From NCBI RefSeq assembly GCF_008831285.2, contig NC_045148.1, positions 6,703,001 through 6,763,000 on the forward strand: a DNA stretch of 60,000 nucleotides. Direction: 5' to 3'. The DNA is from Nymphaea colorata (taxonomy: Eukaryota > Streptophyta > Magnoliopsida > Nymphaeales > Nymphaeaceae). The position numbers and the translations under genes are program-made. The notes beneath the pieces were generated by a model. The model searched no databases, was not told the origin of the DNA, and saw only the letters and a list, made by a program, of their open reading frames with translations. Position 1 is the stretch's first letter, and every line of letters begins with the position of its first letter. Positions 49,937 to 60,000 of this stretch are shown here, piece after piece.

Positions 49937-49986
49937 ATTCCGAAAACATATTTCCATCGAGAGAGGTGGAAGTATTTTTCCGGAAT
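49937..49986. repeat. 22-bp arm hairpin
   Basis: Arms 49937-49958 (ATTCCGAAAACATATTTCC...) and 49965-49986 match in inverted orientation at 18 of 22 positions around a 6-base loop. A GC-rich, pyrimidine-rich stretch follows. No known miRNA sequence is recognised in the stem. Confidence 0.55.
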
Positions 49987-52072
49987 TTTTTTTGGCCCGT
50001 TAGGGCACGCTCGCGTATTGCCAAGGTCCTCCTCTTCCTGCTGCAGCGAGCTCCTCACGCAGCCGCAGTCACTGCCTCTTCGTCGTCGTCATCTCCCTCG
50101 CATTCTCACTCTCCTGCTTCGGCCACTCTCCTTCATTTCCTTTCGTTTTCTTTTCCCATTCCCCTTCTCTCATGCGTTTCATTTCGTGTCCTTTTCCATC
50201 CTTCAAGCGACGCTCCTTCGTTGCTAGACGAGGCTTGCCATCTCCATTCAATTGCTGATGTGTAGAAGAGGCATTCTTCAACATTTTCATCCTTTCTTCA
50301 TACCTGCACGCCAAATCCGTATCCCCAGGCTTCGAGAACATAGCATGGGGAAGAGGCGCTGAATCAAAGCGATGGTTTGAAGAGTTGATTCTTTCATTGG
50401 CGTGCTTGTTGTTACATCTGCCATTCATTACGAAGAGGAAGACGATAGTGATTTTTACTTAGGACTCGCTTGCGCTTACTCAGGATAACTACTTTTTAAA
50501 GGTATTGACGAGCACAGATTACAGGTTCTTTCATCTTTTTATACAGTTGCAAGAGTATAGAAGGTAATTTTTTTTTTTTGTAAATTCCCTTTCAAATTTT
50601 TTATGATATTTTATATTTTGTATGGCAGTGTTCCAAAACAGTCCGTATCTGGACTGTGCATTGACTGTGTTTACCTCAAGGATTAGGAGATCATATTGTT
50701 CTGTATGTTGTGTAGCAATGGCCTTGTCTATGTGCCTTCAATTCTTAGAATATTTGCATAGTTCACAAAATTGGTGCCTTCTGTCTGTTTGAGGATCTAG
50801 ATCAACTACATCAATGAAATCACTAAGCTGGTAGTACTTTACCATTGTTTTCAGATCTTTAATGAACTCAGGGAAATTTACATTTTAAATTCCAAAAATG
50901 TTCATGCATCACAAAAATATGTGCTTCCAACAACTGTACCAATGGTAATGGTCGGTTGTTATCTTTCCCAAGTTTCATTACTTTGTCTCATATACTTCTG
51001 TTGTTTCAGATTGACTTGTTGCTTGTTGCTTTTCAGGAACTAATTGGAACCTTGCTTTCATGCCCATTCTTCTGTCTGTTTCCATGTGGAATTCAGGATG
51101 TTTCATGCCTTCCAATTATCAACTTTGATTATTTATTTGCGTATGTTTCTTTTCTCCTTGACTCACTAGAATCCTGCATGTCAAGATGATAGTGAAGTTG
51201 TCAGTTTCACTCCGTACTGGTTACTACTAAGTGTTCATATTTTTTTCTCCAAAGAAACATAACTTCTGTTGGTGTTGGGTGGTGTACTGGTGTTAGGGAA
51301 GACGTGTTTAAGCAAAAGATAAGAGAGAGAAATAGCCAATAATCTCTACTAACGTACATGAGATCACCAATAAAAAGAAAAATTTTTTTATAAGCAAAGG
51401 GGAATGGGTGGGAAGCTTCTTTATCGTGTTTTTTTCGATATGATAAAGCTTTTATACCATTTTTTATTTTTTAAATATATGTTTAATTTCTTAATACTTT
51501 TCAAATTTTATTTTTTGTCAAAATATATTTTTAACCATTCCGATTCACAAATGATTTCAATTAGGTGTGCTTGGACCCTTGTCAAATTTACTTATAAGAT
51601 GTTCTCAACCCCACGATTTTGGCATGTATGGGTTCGGATAGGACAAAAAAGGATCTAACTTAATAACAATCAGTCAAGATGCACCCATCTAACATAGTCT
51701 GCATTAAGGATATTTGTATCTTCACTCTCAATATGCTGAGGGAGATATATCTTTGATCCTTCCACAAAACCAATATGACCGTAAGAAATAAACAACTACA
51801 TGAACTGACTAGCTCTCTTAGAGTAGGTAGTTCTGAGCCATTAGCTTGAGACCCAAGAATTGTTGAAGACTTGTTTGTGCTAGAGGAAACAATAGCAAAC
51901 TTGGTAGCAATTCAGCATTTCCAGTGTTTTCTCCTAAAAAACTTGATGAAGGATTAGCAAATGCCATGATAGGCACCAACCTTAGGGAGCAAGAGTATCA
52001 GTTTCCTCAACTAGAGAAGAGTATTATGGATAAAAGTACCAACTTCCCGCATGCAATTCCTTAAGGAATTTT

Positions 52073-52084
52073 GATCTGATACCA
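52073..52084 (-). other. Isolated retroelement primer-binding site
   Basis: Minus-strand TGGTATCAGATC matches the tRNA-iMet primer site at 11 of 12 bases. The plus-side sequence 52090-52250 could be the matching LTR and 51660-52070 the leader or gag region of a decayed minus-strand element, but no second LTR or coding domain was found. Confidence 0.45.
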
Positions 52085-53084
52085 ATATCAAGGCAATACC
52101 ATTTAGCAAAAGCAAGTCTTATAGAGGTTCAGTGTTGTGCACCTACATCATCTCTCCCATTGACATCATCATGCTATATGTGATGAGGTGCTGCTAAAAT
52201 TTAATGAGTACATGTCTCAATGGGTACATGACATTTTTTAGCATTTCGAAGATTGGATCCAGATTGTAGACCTCACGTTCTTTTTCTTTTGAACTTTTTA
52301 TTTCTTCATCTTTCGTGAATTCTTGACGTACACAAGTGGCGTTGGTTGGCTTGGTGTGATTCTCATTATTTTTGTTTAACAGTCAAATATTCATGTCTAA
52401 CATTCTCATTATATAGTCTTGCCTTGATAGAATCAACAGGATATCCTAGTAAAAGCAGGAGATACCTTCAATCCTATTCATTGCCAAAAAAAAAAAAAAA
52501 GAAAAGAAAAGATTCAACATTCATGTAAATACATAAAAGAGTAGGATGAATTATGTTTGAGACCTATCTCTTAGCAGGATGGTACTGCAACTATGTCTGA
52601 TATTCATGTGTTTCAGAAGTACCAAAAAGTATGAATTTTGTTTGGAATGAAAAGGCATAACAAGAGAGAAAGGGACCTGCAGAATTTCCAAGATTATATT
52701 GCTCATACGATAGAGACCATTCAGCTCAGCTCGCCAGGTGTTTCAATCAGTATAGAAAACATAATTGATATTCTATTTGTTTGAAAATGAGATTTTCTAT
52801 TAAAGTTTGGGGATTATCAAAAATGCTGTTGGATATAACCAAAAGATCAATAGTCTGAACTGCATGGCGTAATAATTAATCAGATACTGTATCATATAAA
52901 TTGATCTAAAGTAAGTTGTTTGTCAAGGATGAGTAACAGTCGGATTATATTTCTTGGGCATAGTTAGCAACTTTATCAGTAAAGTCAGCCATTTGGGAAG
53001 ACAATATCTTTACTATTCATGCATATTTTTGCACATGTACCATATGTGTGTCTGCAATTCCGGAACCAGATTTCAGTTAGGTTG

Positions 53085-53260
53085 CATTTGATAGCCTCCC
53101 GAGGCTGCATAAAACGGTGTGTTTTAGAAGATACCTCAGTTTAAACAAACTGAGTATCTCAATAGCATGGATTTTAGGTGAGATTTTTTTTACCTCAGTT
53201 TAAATCCATGCTACTTATTAAAAACCATGGATTTAAGGCCTTTTTTTTTTTTGGGTGGGG
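53085..53260. repeat. Palindrome cluster (possible MITE)
   Basis: A hairpin at 53130-53158 (GATACCTCAGTTT / AAACTGAGTATC with a 4-base loop and one bulge) is followed by a perfect 12-bp inverted repeat TAGCATGGATTT (53163-53174) and AAATCCATGCTA (53202-53213). A third partial copy CCATGGATTT lies at about 53225. No ORF. Confidence 0.6.
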
Positions 53261-55039
53261 GTTTCTGGTCTGATCTTAAATAGATGGATCTGAGATCCTA
53301 AGATTTCAGGTTACTGCAGATCTCAAATCGTAAAACAAGAACAACCTTAAATATCTTTGCAACTATACTGAAGGTCTATGATGTTATGTATACTAAGAAC
53401 AGCCTCTGCGTCTCTATCATCTTCTAACATTGCTCATTTACCTGGAGATGCTAAACAAAACACGTCTTTAGTGATGCATGAATTTCAGCATAGATCCTTA
53501 GTATTATGTTCTATGAGACCACCAAGTTTATTTGGCATTTCGGTATCAACGCCTTGGCCTATAAAGATGCATGAAAAAGAAATCTTCCTTTGATTAAGAC
53601 AGCTGATAAGAAAAGAATCAACATGGAACTGTGCACATACCTTTCAATATATATTCAAAATAGTTTGAAAAATGTCAATGTTTCAGTGTTAGACATATTT
53701 CTTTTTAATTTAGGTGTTCTGTAAAGGAGCTTTTCTTAATTTACATTTTCGGCAAAACCAAGTCTTACTTTTTCTCGCCTCACCTACAAAAATGGAATGA
53801 AAGAATGGACCAGATAAAGCCACATCTCAAAGCCAATAAACCAACAGCCCCCTTGTACTACCACTTATATCTAGAACCTATTTATTGATGCTCATGGTTT
53901 TGTTATTAACCATGCCAGTGATTCAGAGGGAGATGTACACAAATGTGCTTAGTGCTTATTTGGATCAACTAAATTTCTATTTCTTTTGTTAAATGGCATG
54001 CATTTCCATAAAACCCATTTTTCTAATTGCTAAAATATTACTATTGTTGGTAAGTTTCATAAATTTAACCATATATACGTATTCAAAATTTCTAAATTTT
54101 TATCATTCACAAAAACAATGAAAAGGTATGTCTACATTAGATTTTATAATGTTCTGACAATTAATTTCCTTAGCATTCTACAGATAAAATTCAATCTAGA
54201 CATCTAGATTTTCACATTTATAAAAAAAAAAAAACTTTAAAAACTGGGAGGCACACTTGGCAAATATACTTGAGGTGGTATAATTTAAGGATTTGTCTGT
54301 ATATATAAATGAATATTATGGAATATCCATTTTATATCATTCAAAAAATATGAAAGTAGTTAAGATATTTAAATCGCATTTCAAGAAGCTTGTAAAATTA
54401 AAATTCAGTCTGTATATTTTGAACTTCCATGATTTTGTTTATGCTTACAAACTTTTATGTGACTTACGGTTATGTCTCCGGTAGATTCATTTAAGAAACT
54501 TAGAAAACAAGGCGACACTCTTGGCTCGCATCTTTTGAATATGTAATTTATGAATGAACACTGAGTATATAATAAGAGACAGAACTAGCTGTGCAACCGA
54601 ATTACCTCTCTACATTGGAGATTTCAATTGCAAAATGTAAAGGTGGCTTTACAATGTAAAGTGTAATATGTAGAACCTAATGCATCAATGAACCTATTTA
54701 AGATACACTTCACAATAAAAAAACATATCAATTCTGACTTCAGCTTTAAGACGCTTACATAAGATCTTATACAATTTAATCAAATTTGCTTACATAAGAT
54801 CTTATGCAATTTGATCAAGTTTGAGAGATTTTAGATCTTCTATTGGGTCTGAAAATCGTAAACCTCCCTACCAAACCAAAGAAACCGAATTGGACAGCGA
54901 ATTTCTAAGTTGTCAATGGTGGAGGTCTTATTCCCTATGGTTAGAATTTTTAGAAAGCACTCAATACATTAGTTACAGTCATGTAATTGCATTGAATTCT
55001 ATTGATTTTTATGGGAGAGAAAGAGGAAACTAAAAATAG
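53261..55039. other. No gene recognised
   Basis: AT-rich spacer upstream of the GAMYB gene, with poly-A at 54221-54233 and the 35-bp tandem duplication. Confidence 0.6.
54753..54822. repeat. 35-bp tandem duplication
   Basis: Two contiguous 35-base units (54753-54787 and 54788-54822), each starting GCTTACATAAGATCTTAT, differ at only a few positions. Each includes the palindrome AAGATCTT. Confidence 0.9.
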
Positions 55040-55522
55040 GAGCATAAAAAATAAATAAAAATGAGAAAAAAGAAAAAAAAAGACACTGGAGGGTGAAAAG
55101 CGTGGTTTGGACGTTAAGCCCACCGAAATCCAAGGCCGGACCTCTCATTTCCTCTCACACAGAGATGGCTCTCCGGGACTCCTTCCTCCACCACCTTCCC
55201 TCTCTCTCTCTCTCTCTCAAACAACATACCAATCTCGCTTCCATGCCTGCTTGCTTACCCTGCAGCCTCTCTGTCTTTCACTTTCTCTCTCTCTTCTGCG
55301 CATAGAGGGAGAGATATTCTTTGGCTATTACTAAGGACCTAGAAGAACACGAAGAAAGGATCTCCCGAAGAAGAAAGAGAGAAAGAAGGAACAAATACGA
55401 TTACGAGTTGGGCACAAACTCCAATTGCATTTCGTTTACAAGGAAACCAAAGACGAAGGACAGCCAGAAGGAAGCAGGAACCGAGGACACCGAGGGAGAT
55501 CGGATTTTGTTGATTGTTGCAG
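55040..55522 (+). promoter_or_regulatory. Probable GAMYB 5' leader with (TC)n tract and upstream ATGs
   Basis: A purine/AT-rich stretch at 55034-55080 containing ATAAAAAATAAATAAA could hold the TATA region. It is followed by a TC-rich leader with a pure TC run at 55201-55218. An ATG at 55165 opens a 46-residue frame ending at 55305, before the main ATG, so it is a potential uORF if transcription starts upstream. The transcription start is not visible from sequence, and a 5'-UTR intron is possible in this family. Confidence 0.5.
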
Positions 55523-58387
55523 ATGATGATGACCACGACTCGTCTCCTCCAGCCATCCACTGCCACCCCTGACTCACCCTCCTCGTCCTCCTCCGCTGCC
55601 GGAAGCGCCACCACCACTACCAGCATGACCGGCGGCGGAACTACCACGAGCGGCCTCAAGAAGGGCCCGTGGACCGCCGCAGAGGATGCCATCCTCATCG
55701 AGTACGTGAAAAACCACGGGGAGGGGAACTGGAATGCCGTGCAGAAGAACTCGGGCCTCTCTCGTTGCGGCAAGAGCTGCCGCCTCCGGTGGGCCAATCA
55801 TCTGCGGCCGAACCTCAAGAAGGGCTCCTTCTCGCCCGAAGAGGAGAGACTCATCCTGGAACTCCATGCCAAACTCGGGAACAAATGGGCTCGCATGGCC
55901 GCTCAAGTAAGAAATAGCCTTAGAAAAAGAGAACCAACCAAACAATCCCGATTCCTTCTTTGCTTCCTGAGTTCCCATCTTATGGAGATGATCAGTTACT
56001 ATCATTCCCAAAACCCATCATTCTCTCTGCACTTCTCCGTCATTCCCGGAATATTCATCTTTTCAAAATTCGGCGTTCTCAATTGCAGAGTCAATTTTCC
56101 ATTGATTTCCAAGATCGACCACATTCTGCATTTGTCCGTCTGGATCAAACTAGAGATTTCATCGCAAGACCGTGACTCCCGTCTTCCCCATTTCCCCTGT
56201 TCGACGACCCGTTCCGTTCTCCCATCATTTTTATCAACAAATGATGGACAACACCCATCCAGCGATGCGTTGTATTTCTGATTAACAGTTTCTCATCTTC
56301 CTCCTAGAAAAATGAATTTCTCGACGTTTAGTAATTTGATGCTGTCTAAAGTGATCCCTACCTTGCATTTCCCTGCATCTCTGCTACTTGGAACGAAGAG
56401 ATCACCATTATCGTGGACTTGGTTTTTTGAAGTACTGAACGTCAAATTCGTTATGTTTTTATTTGTTGGTGCAGTTGCCAGGACGCACTGACAACGAGAT
56501 TAAGAACTACTGGAACACACGGATTAAGAGAAGGCAGAGAGCAGGGCTCCCTCTGTACCCGGCTGATATCCAGCGCCACGCGTCGACTGTGCCTTCTCTG
56601 ACACCGCTCTCAGCCAATGGCGCCGCCACCGTAGCGACCACTCCTCCGATCGCATCGCCCATCTTCAACTGCCTCAAGCCCCAACCCCAGCTCCCCTTCT
56701 TCGAACCCCAACGACTCCCCACCACCGGGGGATCCTCCACACTCTTCCCCATAATTCCCACAGCTCAGTTCAAGAATTTCCTCGACGATAGCCTCCATTA
56801 CGGCCTGCAATTTTCAGGCGAGACCCGCCAACCGTTGCTGCTGCCGTCAACATTGGCGTCCCCGTTTCCCGCTGATGGTAGCAACAGCGAAGGAGCGATG
56901 GGGCTTGATGCTTTGCTCCGAGGCGTCGTCATGCCGTATGATCCAAACCTGGCCGCCGGGAAACTGCCTTTTGAATTCGCCGTGAAAACGGAGCTCCCTT
57001 CAAGCCAACTAACACATGACGCCGGCCCAGCAGATAGCGAATACTTGTTGGCTGACTCGAATTGCGTAGTCGACCCACCGGCACCGTCGCAGACTCCGAC
57101 GGCGGCATCGGAGTCAACGCCGCTAACTCTTGGCACGGGCAATAACGGGCTGCTGGATGCTATGCTGCAGGAAACCCAGGTGACCAATGCAAATGAGGAG
57201 GGAAAGCCGCTGGAATTCGGCCAAGAAGAAGAATGTAACTGGACAAGCGGCAAGGATCCTACCAATAGAAGAAACGAGAGTCGGTGGGAGGACTCGAGTT
57301 CAATTGGTCCGTTTTTCTTTGCTTCTCTATCTCTTTTACTTGTCTGTTTAGGACCAAAGAATTTGGAATTCAAGGGCGCAGGCTCCCAACAAGGACCATG
57401 GTGGAGTATGGAGCTCACCAAGTTCCATTAAGAACTCAATTCGACCATCAGATAAATGGATAGTTGTTTGATCGAACTGGTCCTCTAGTTGTCGCCATGG
57501 AATTGCAGGTTCCGGTTCGGAGGCTGCAGATTCCTGCTGGCTTTGGAATAATTGGTGTTTTCATTTGGAACCAAATCCATGCTTATATGTACACTGAATC
57601 TCATGAACCAGGGGTTTAGCAATTGCTGTATCAGATCAACGAGTTCTGCTATGATTTCATTTGAATTATACTGGGAAGTAATGAAGTTTAGCCTTGTATA
57701 TGGAATTGAACAAAGGGTTTGCATTAGTAAATCTTTTCATAAACAATTTCATGCAAGTTCATGGACTGAAGACATGTCTTAAAAATTGCATTGGTTAACG
57801 GAAACTAGCACGCTCTTAGTTCGAATTACGAACATATATCTTGACTTTTGAGTTTTGACGAATTTGTTGGCCTGCACTCTGTGCAAACCATGCAGCAGTG
57901 AGTTGCTATTAGAAGATAGGAAAGTAAGTGTAAGTGCATTCTTGCATGCAGCTTAATTCACAAATTGAAGTTTTGTTTTGTTATGTTTTCATAGCGCATT
58001 TCTTTTCCGAACTTCTGAATATAAGCTCTTACTGAGATTTTAACAAGTCGTTCACTGGATGTATATAACAAATTTCTGACTGAAACAGATGATGCCATAA
58101 CCACGAAAGAAGCAGGAACTGGTGACTCCAAATCAGTGGACGATGACCTCTCAACGCTGCTTGATTTCATGCCCCTATCTACAGCACCCTCCATCCCAGA
58201 ATGGTATGGCAGTGACGACACCATAGAGATATCGAATGGCCGATCGGAACTAACAGGGTCGCCGACCACTGTGTCTGCAGACGACCTTAGCATTGACATG
58301 GAGCAGATCGCATCGTCGCTGGTATCCACAGATCAGATCTGGGGCCTCAGTTCTTGTTCCTGGAACAACATGCCTGGAATTTGCTAA
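55523..58387 (+). CDS. GAMYB: GAMYB-class R2R3-MYB transcription factor (three exons)
   Basis: Exon 1 is 55523-55906. It ends in a CAA codon followed by GTAAGA. Exon 2 starts at 56475 after GCAG, giving a phase-0 join inside R3. Exon 3 is 58089-58387 and is entered in phase 1. The exon 2 donor is ambiguous: 57234 (GTAACT, better motif, 480 aa) or 57306 (GTCCGT, 504 aa); both keep frame. R2 has W50, W70 and W90. R3 has F103 (the usual replacement for the first Trp), W122 and W141. The GAMYB hallmark [11 protein letters not shown] follows R3. LLDAMLQE at residues 354-361 resembles the conserved GAMYB box 2, and the C-terminus SWNNMPGIC matches the family end. Family knowledge: GAMYBs are nuclear activators of gibberellin-responsive genes in anther and aleurone and are silenced by miR159. 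Start is the first of three consecutive ATGs; an upstream in-frame TTG is not needed. Confidence 0.95.
55907..56474 (+). other. GAMYB intron 1
   Basis: The intron opens with GTAAGA at 55907 and closes with a T-rich tract and GCAG at 56474. It interrupts R3 between MAAQ and LPGRTDNE, the usual position in this MYB group. The exon 1 frame stays open for another 125 codons into the intron, so retention would give a protein with half of R3 missing. Confidence 0.9.
56989..57009 (+). promoter_or_regulatory. miR159 target site in GAMYB exon 2
   Basis: The 21-base site contains the core GGAGCTCCCTTCA of GAMYB miR159 targets and encodes TELPSSQL from residue 300, the peptide position conserved in the family (ELPS-Q). 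Against canonical miR159 I count a G:U wobble near the miRNA 3' end, mismatches at both terminal positions, and one internal mismatch opposite miRNA position 6. Pairing across the cleavage site (positions 10-11) is intact. Conservation of both peptide and bases implies that miR159 control is retained. Confidence 0.92.
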
Positions 58388-60000
58388 GAACTTCCAACTT
58401 ACAAACCCTCCTTATGTAAGGGATATGTATTAAGTTTACTGATGTGCATAACATTGCGTGTTGACTATGTGCATTGCCTAGATAAGAACTCTACAGTTTC
58501 TTCAGAATGGTTAATCCAATGAACTATCATTTTAGCCTTGCATGATTGCATCTGATTTGCAGTACGATCAATACTTTTTTTTTTCTTCTTTCCCTTGTTG
58601 ACAATCAAGTCAGTGTTAGGAAGATTTATAGCAGATTTTGCTTAAGTTTTCAATTGAAGTCTTAATGGATGATTCAGTTTGGTGGACAAAGCTCTTCTGT
58701 GCCTCCATGGCCTTCCATTTTTTAGTTTATTATTGTTGTCTTGCACTGTTGCACTTTGAAGAAAGATTCCAAGCTAAAGATAGCAAGGTAGACAGTCTAT
58801 ACAAAAGTTCCATCCGGCAAAGGGAGGAGGACCCAGTTGTCCTCCTTATAAACCGGTATTGGCCCTATGGAGCCCTTAAATCCAGGGGTTCCTTAGTCTG
58901 GAATGCGTGGTGTTTCTATATAGGAGATGAATTCATCCGTGGATTTCCGTGTTTGTTGTTTTGTGATGCTGCCATTCTCCTCCACCGTACGTGCAAAAAG
59001 TGGGAACTGTTGATGTCATCTAGAGCCGCCATTGCTGATTCAGCGAGATATGAGGTGGCTATTGCACAGAAAGAAATGTTTATATATGCACATCACTTCC
59101 TTTTTTACAACTGGATTGGATTTGGCATCAGAAAATGTTCTTATTTTTGCAGTACTAGAATCAAAAATCGGACTCAATTTTTTAATATATTATGTTGTTT
59201 TTGTTCCAGCTTCCCTGGCAATAATGATGTGGTTATGGCTGCTGTGGTTGCTTATCTTTGAATTGTGATGAACAATGGCGTGGCATATTACCTGATCTAT
59301 GTTATGTTGCGCTTCTGGTTGCAAAAAAAAAAAAATAGACATTGAACGTGTTAGAAGAAGTTCGTTCGATTGATTCAATATCGATGAACCTAGAAAAAAG
59401 GGTTGAAGGTTGGAACGAACATATAACAGGAATTCTTGGAATTCCCCTTGAGAAACCCGCAATAATACCTATTGAGCGGGAAAAGAATTTCATCACCCAA
59501 GAAAAAGCTAGCCCGTCCTTTTTCCCCAAGACCAGGGCTGCTACAGTGCCCCAGGGATGCCCAGTTGTATCTCCATTTGCTGCAGCGCCCACAGGAACAG
59601 GACCCCGACTAGACTTTCACCTGCCTTACAGTCCTACCCATCATGCTTAGCCTGTTGTGTGTTTCCTTTGCTATCAGGCTTCTCTCTACAAAGCTGGCGG
59701 CTATATATAGTGGACAAAATTTCATGCACCAGTACCTTTAGTTTACACAGAAGAAGACAAGTTTTTGAATTACAAAAACATCCTCCTGGTGCATGCATAA
59801 CAATGCATGCAATCTTTACTATTCCCTCTACGCTAGCTGTTAATGGCATAGGTGGTACACAAAAGGCGAAAACTGCCCCCTTCCTCGGCCCATCTCTAAG
59901 GTTCAGGGATACTTCCGGATGTGGGTGATCCTATATTACATCATTCAACTTAAATGTTGTGCATGCCACTGTTTGCAGCAGAGAAAGTAGCATCACCTGA
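58388..60000. other. GAMYB 3' flank; no gene recognised
   Basis: The GAMYB 3' UTR is expected at the left edge. A 207-codon frame (58638-59261) starts only at TTG and shows no domain. A 102-codon frame (59342-59650) after a poly-A at 59321-59333 looks more protein-like at its start ([18 protein letters not shown]) but is not identified. Confidence 0.45.

Larger units (their letters stand above)
49851..53084. other. No gene recognised
   Basis: Apart from the hairpin at 49937 and the primer site at 52073, there is a GC-rich, pyrimidine-rich patch at 49990-50450 with overlapping frames on both strands (for example 119 codons minus at 50069-50428). It could be a leader or first exon of an unrecognised gene, but no domain or exon chain supports this. 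Confidence 0.45.

Noticed and set aside
56798-57421. 207-codon minus frame
   Set aside because: It is the antisense shadow of GAMYB exon 2.
58638-59261. 207-codon plus-strand frame downstream of GAMYB
   Set aside because: It starts only at TTG, has no domain, and its composition follows the AT-rich background; probably chance.

Overview
This window is nuclear DNA from a flowering plant. The evidence is a chloroplast-type site-2 metalloprotease with a plant-like transit peptide, a three-exon GAMYB-class R2R3-MYB gene that keeps its miR159 target site, a MIR171 hairpin, and plant-type Ty3/gypsy, Ty1/copia and L1-type LINE remnants using initiator-Met-tRNA primer sites. I cannot fix the species from sequence alone. 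The DNA is AT-rich and gene-poor, and most of it is transposon debris and simple repeats. GC rises only in the MYB exons, in parts of the gypsy LTR and in one captured-looking fragment near 29.4 kb.

Layout. 0-6.5 kb: degenerate repeats, an inverted-repeat MITE and no gene I can recognise. 7.0-8.4 kb (minus): intronless ARASP/RseP-like protease. 11.6-12.8 kb (plus): decayed LINE reverse transcriptase. 13.6-18.9 kb (minus): decayed Ty1/copia element with both short LTRs, a primer-binding site and gag, integrase, RT and RNase H remnants, followed by a hAT-like non-autonomous element. 20.5-24 kb: a duplicated segment and compound (CT)n(AT)n microsatellites. 24.66-24.88 kb (minus): an unidentified exon-like open frame. 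25.27-25.36 kb (minus): MIR171, preceded by a short ORF and a TATA-like box. 27-31.4 kb: several putative hAT-like elements with dense subterminal repeats. 31.4-35.2 kb (plus): second LINE, nearly full length but riddled with stops. 36.7-38.0 kb (plus): second copia RT/RNase H remnant. 38.8-48.7 kb (minus): a complete but inactive Ty3/gypsy chromovirus with LTRs of very unequal length, directly next to a diverged related LTR at 48.8-49.8 kb. 49.9-55 kb: hairpins, a lone retroelement primer-binding site and otherwise nothing recognised. 55.5-58.4 kb (plus): GAMYB-like gene. 58.4-60 kb: no gene recognised.

Three intact genes stand out. ARASP is expected to cleave membrane proteins in the chloroplast. 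The GAMYB gene and MIR171 both belong to plant miRNA circuits: GAMYB carries the miR159 site, and miR171 conventionally silences GRAS-family HAM/SCL6 genes. Nothing shows that the three are co-regulated; they are more than 17 kb apart with transposons between them. I found no rRNA, tRNA or CRISPR array. The least expected results are the MIR171 locus with an 18-codon ORF as the first AUG after a TATA-like element, the large deletions in one gypsy LTR, and the cluster of hAT-like elements.
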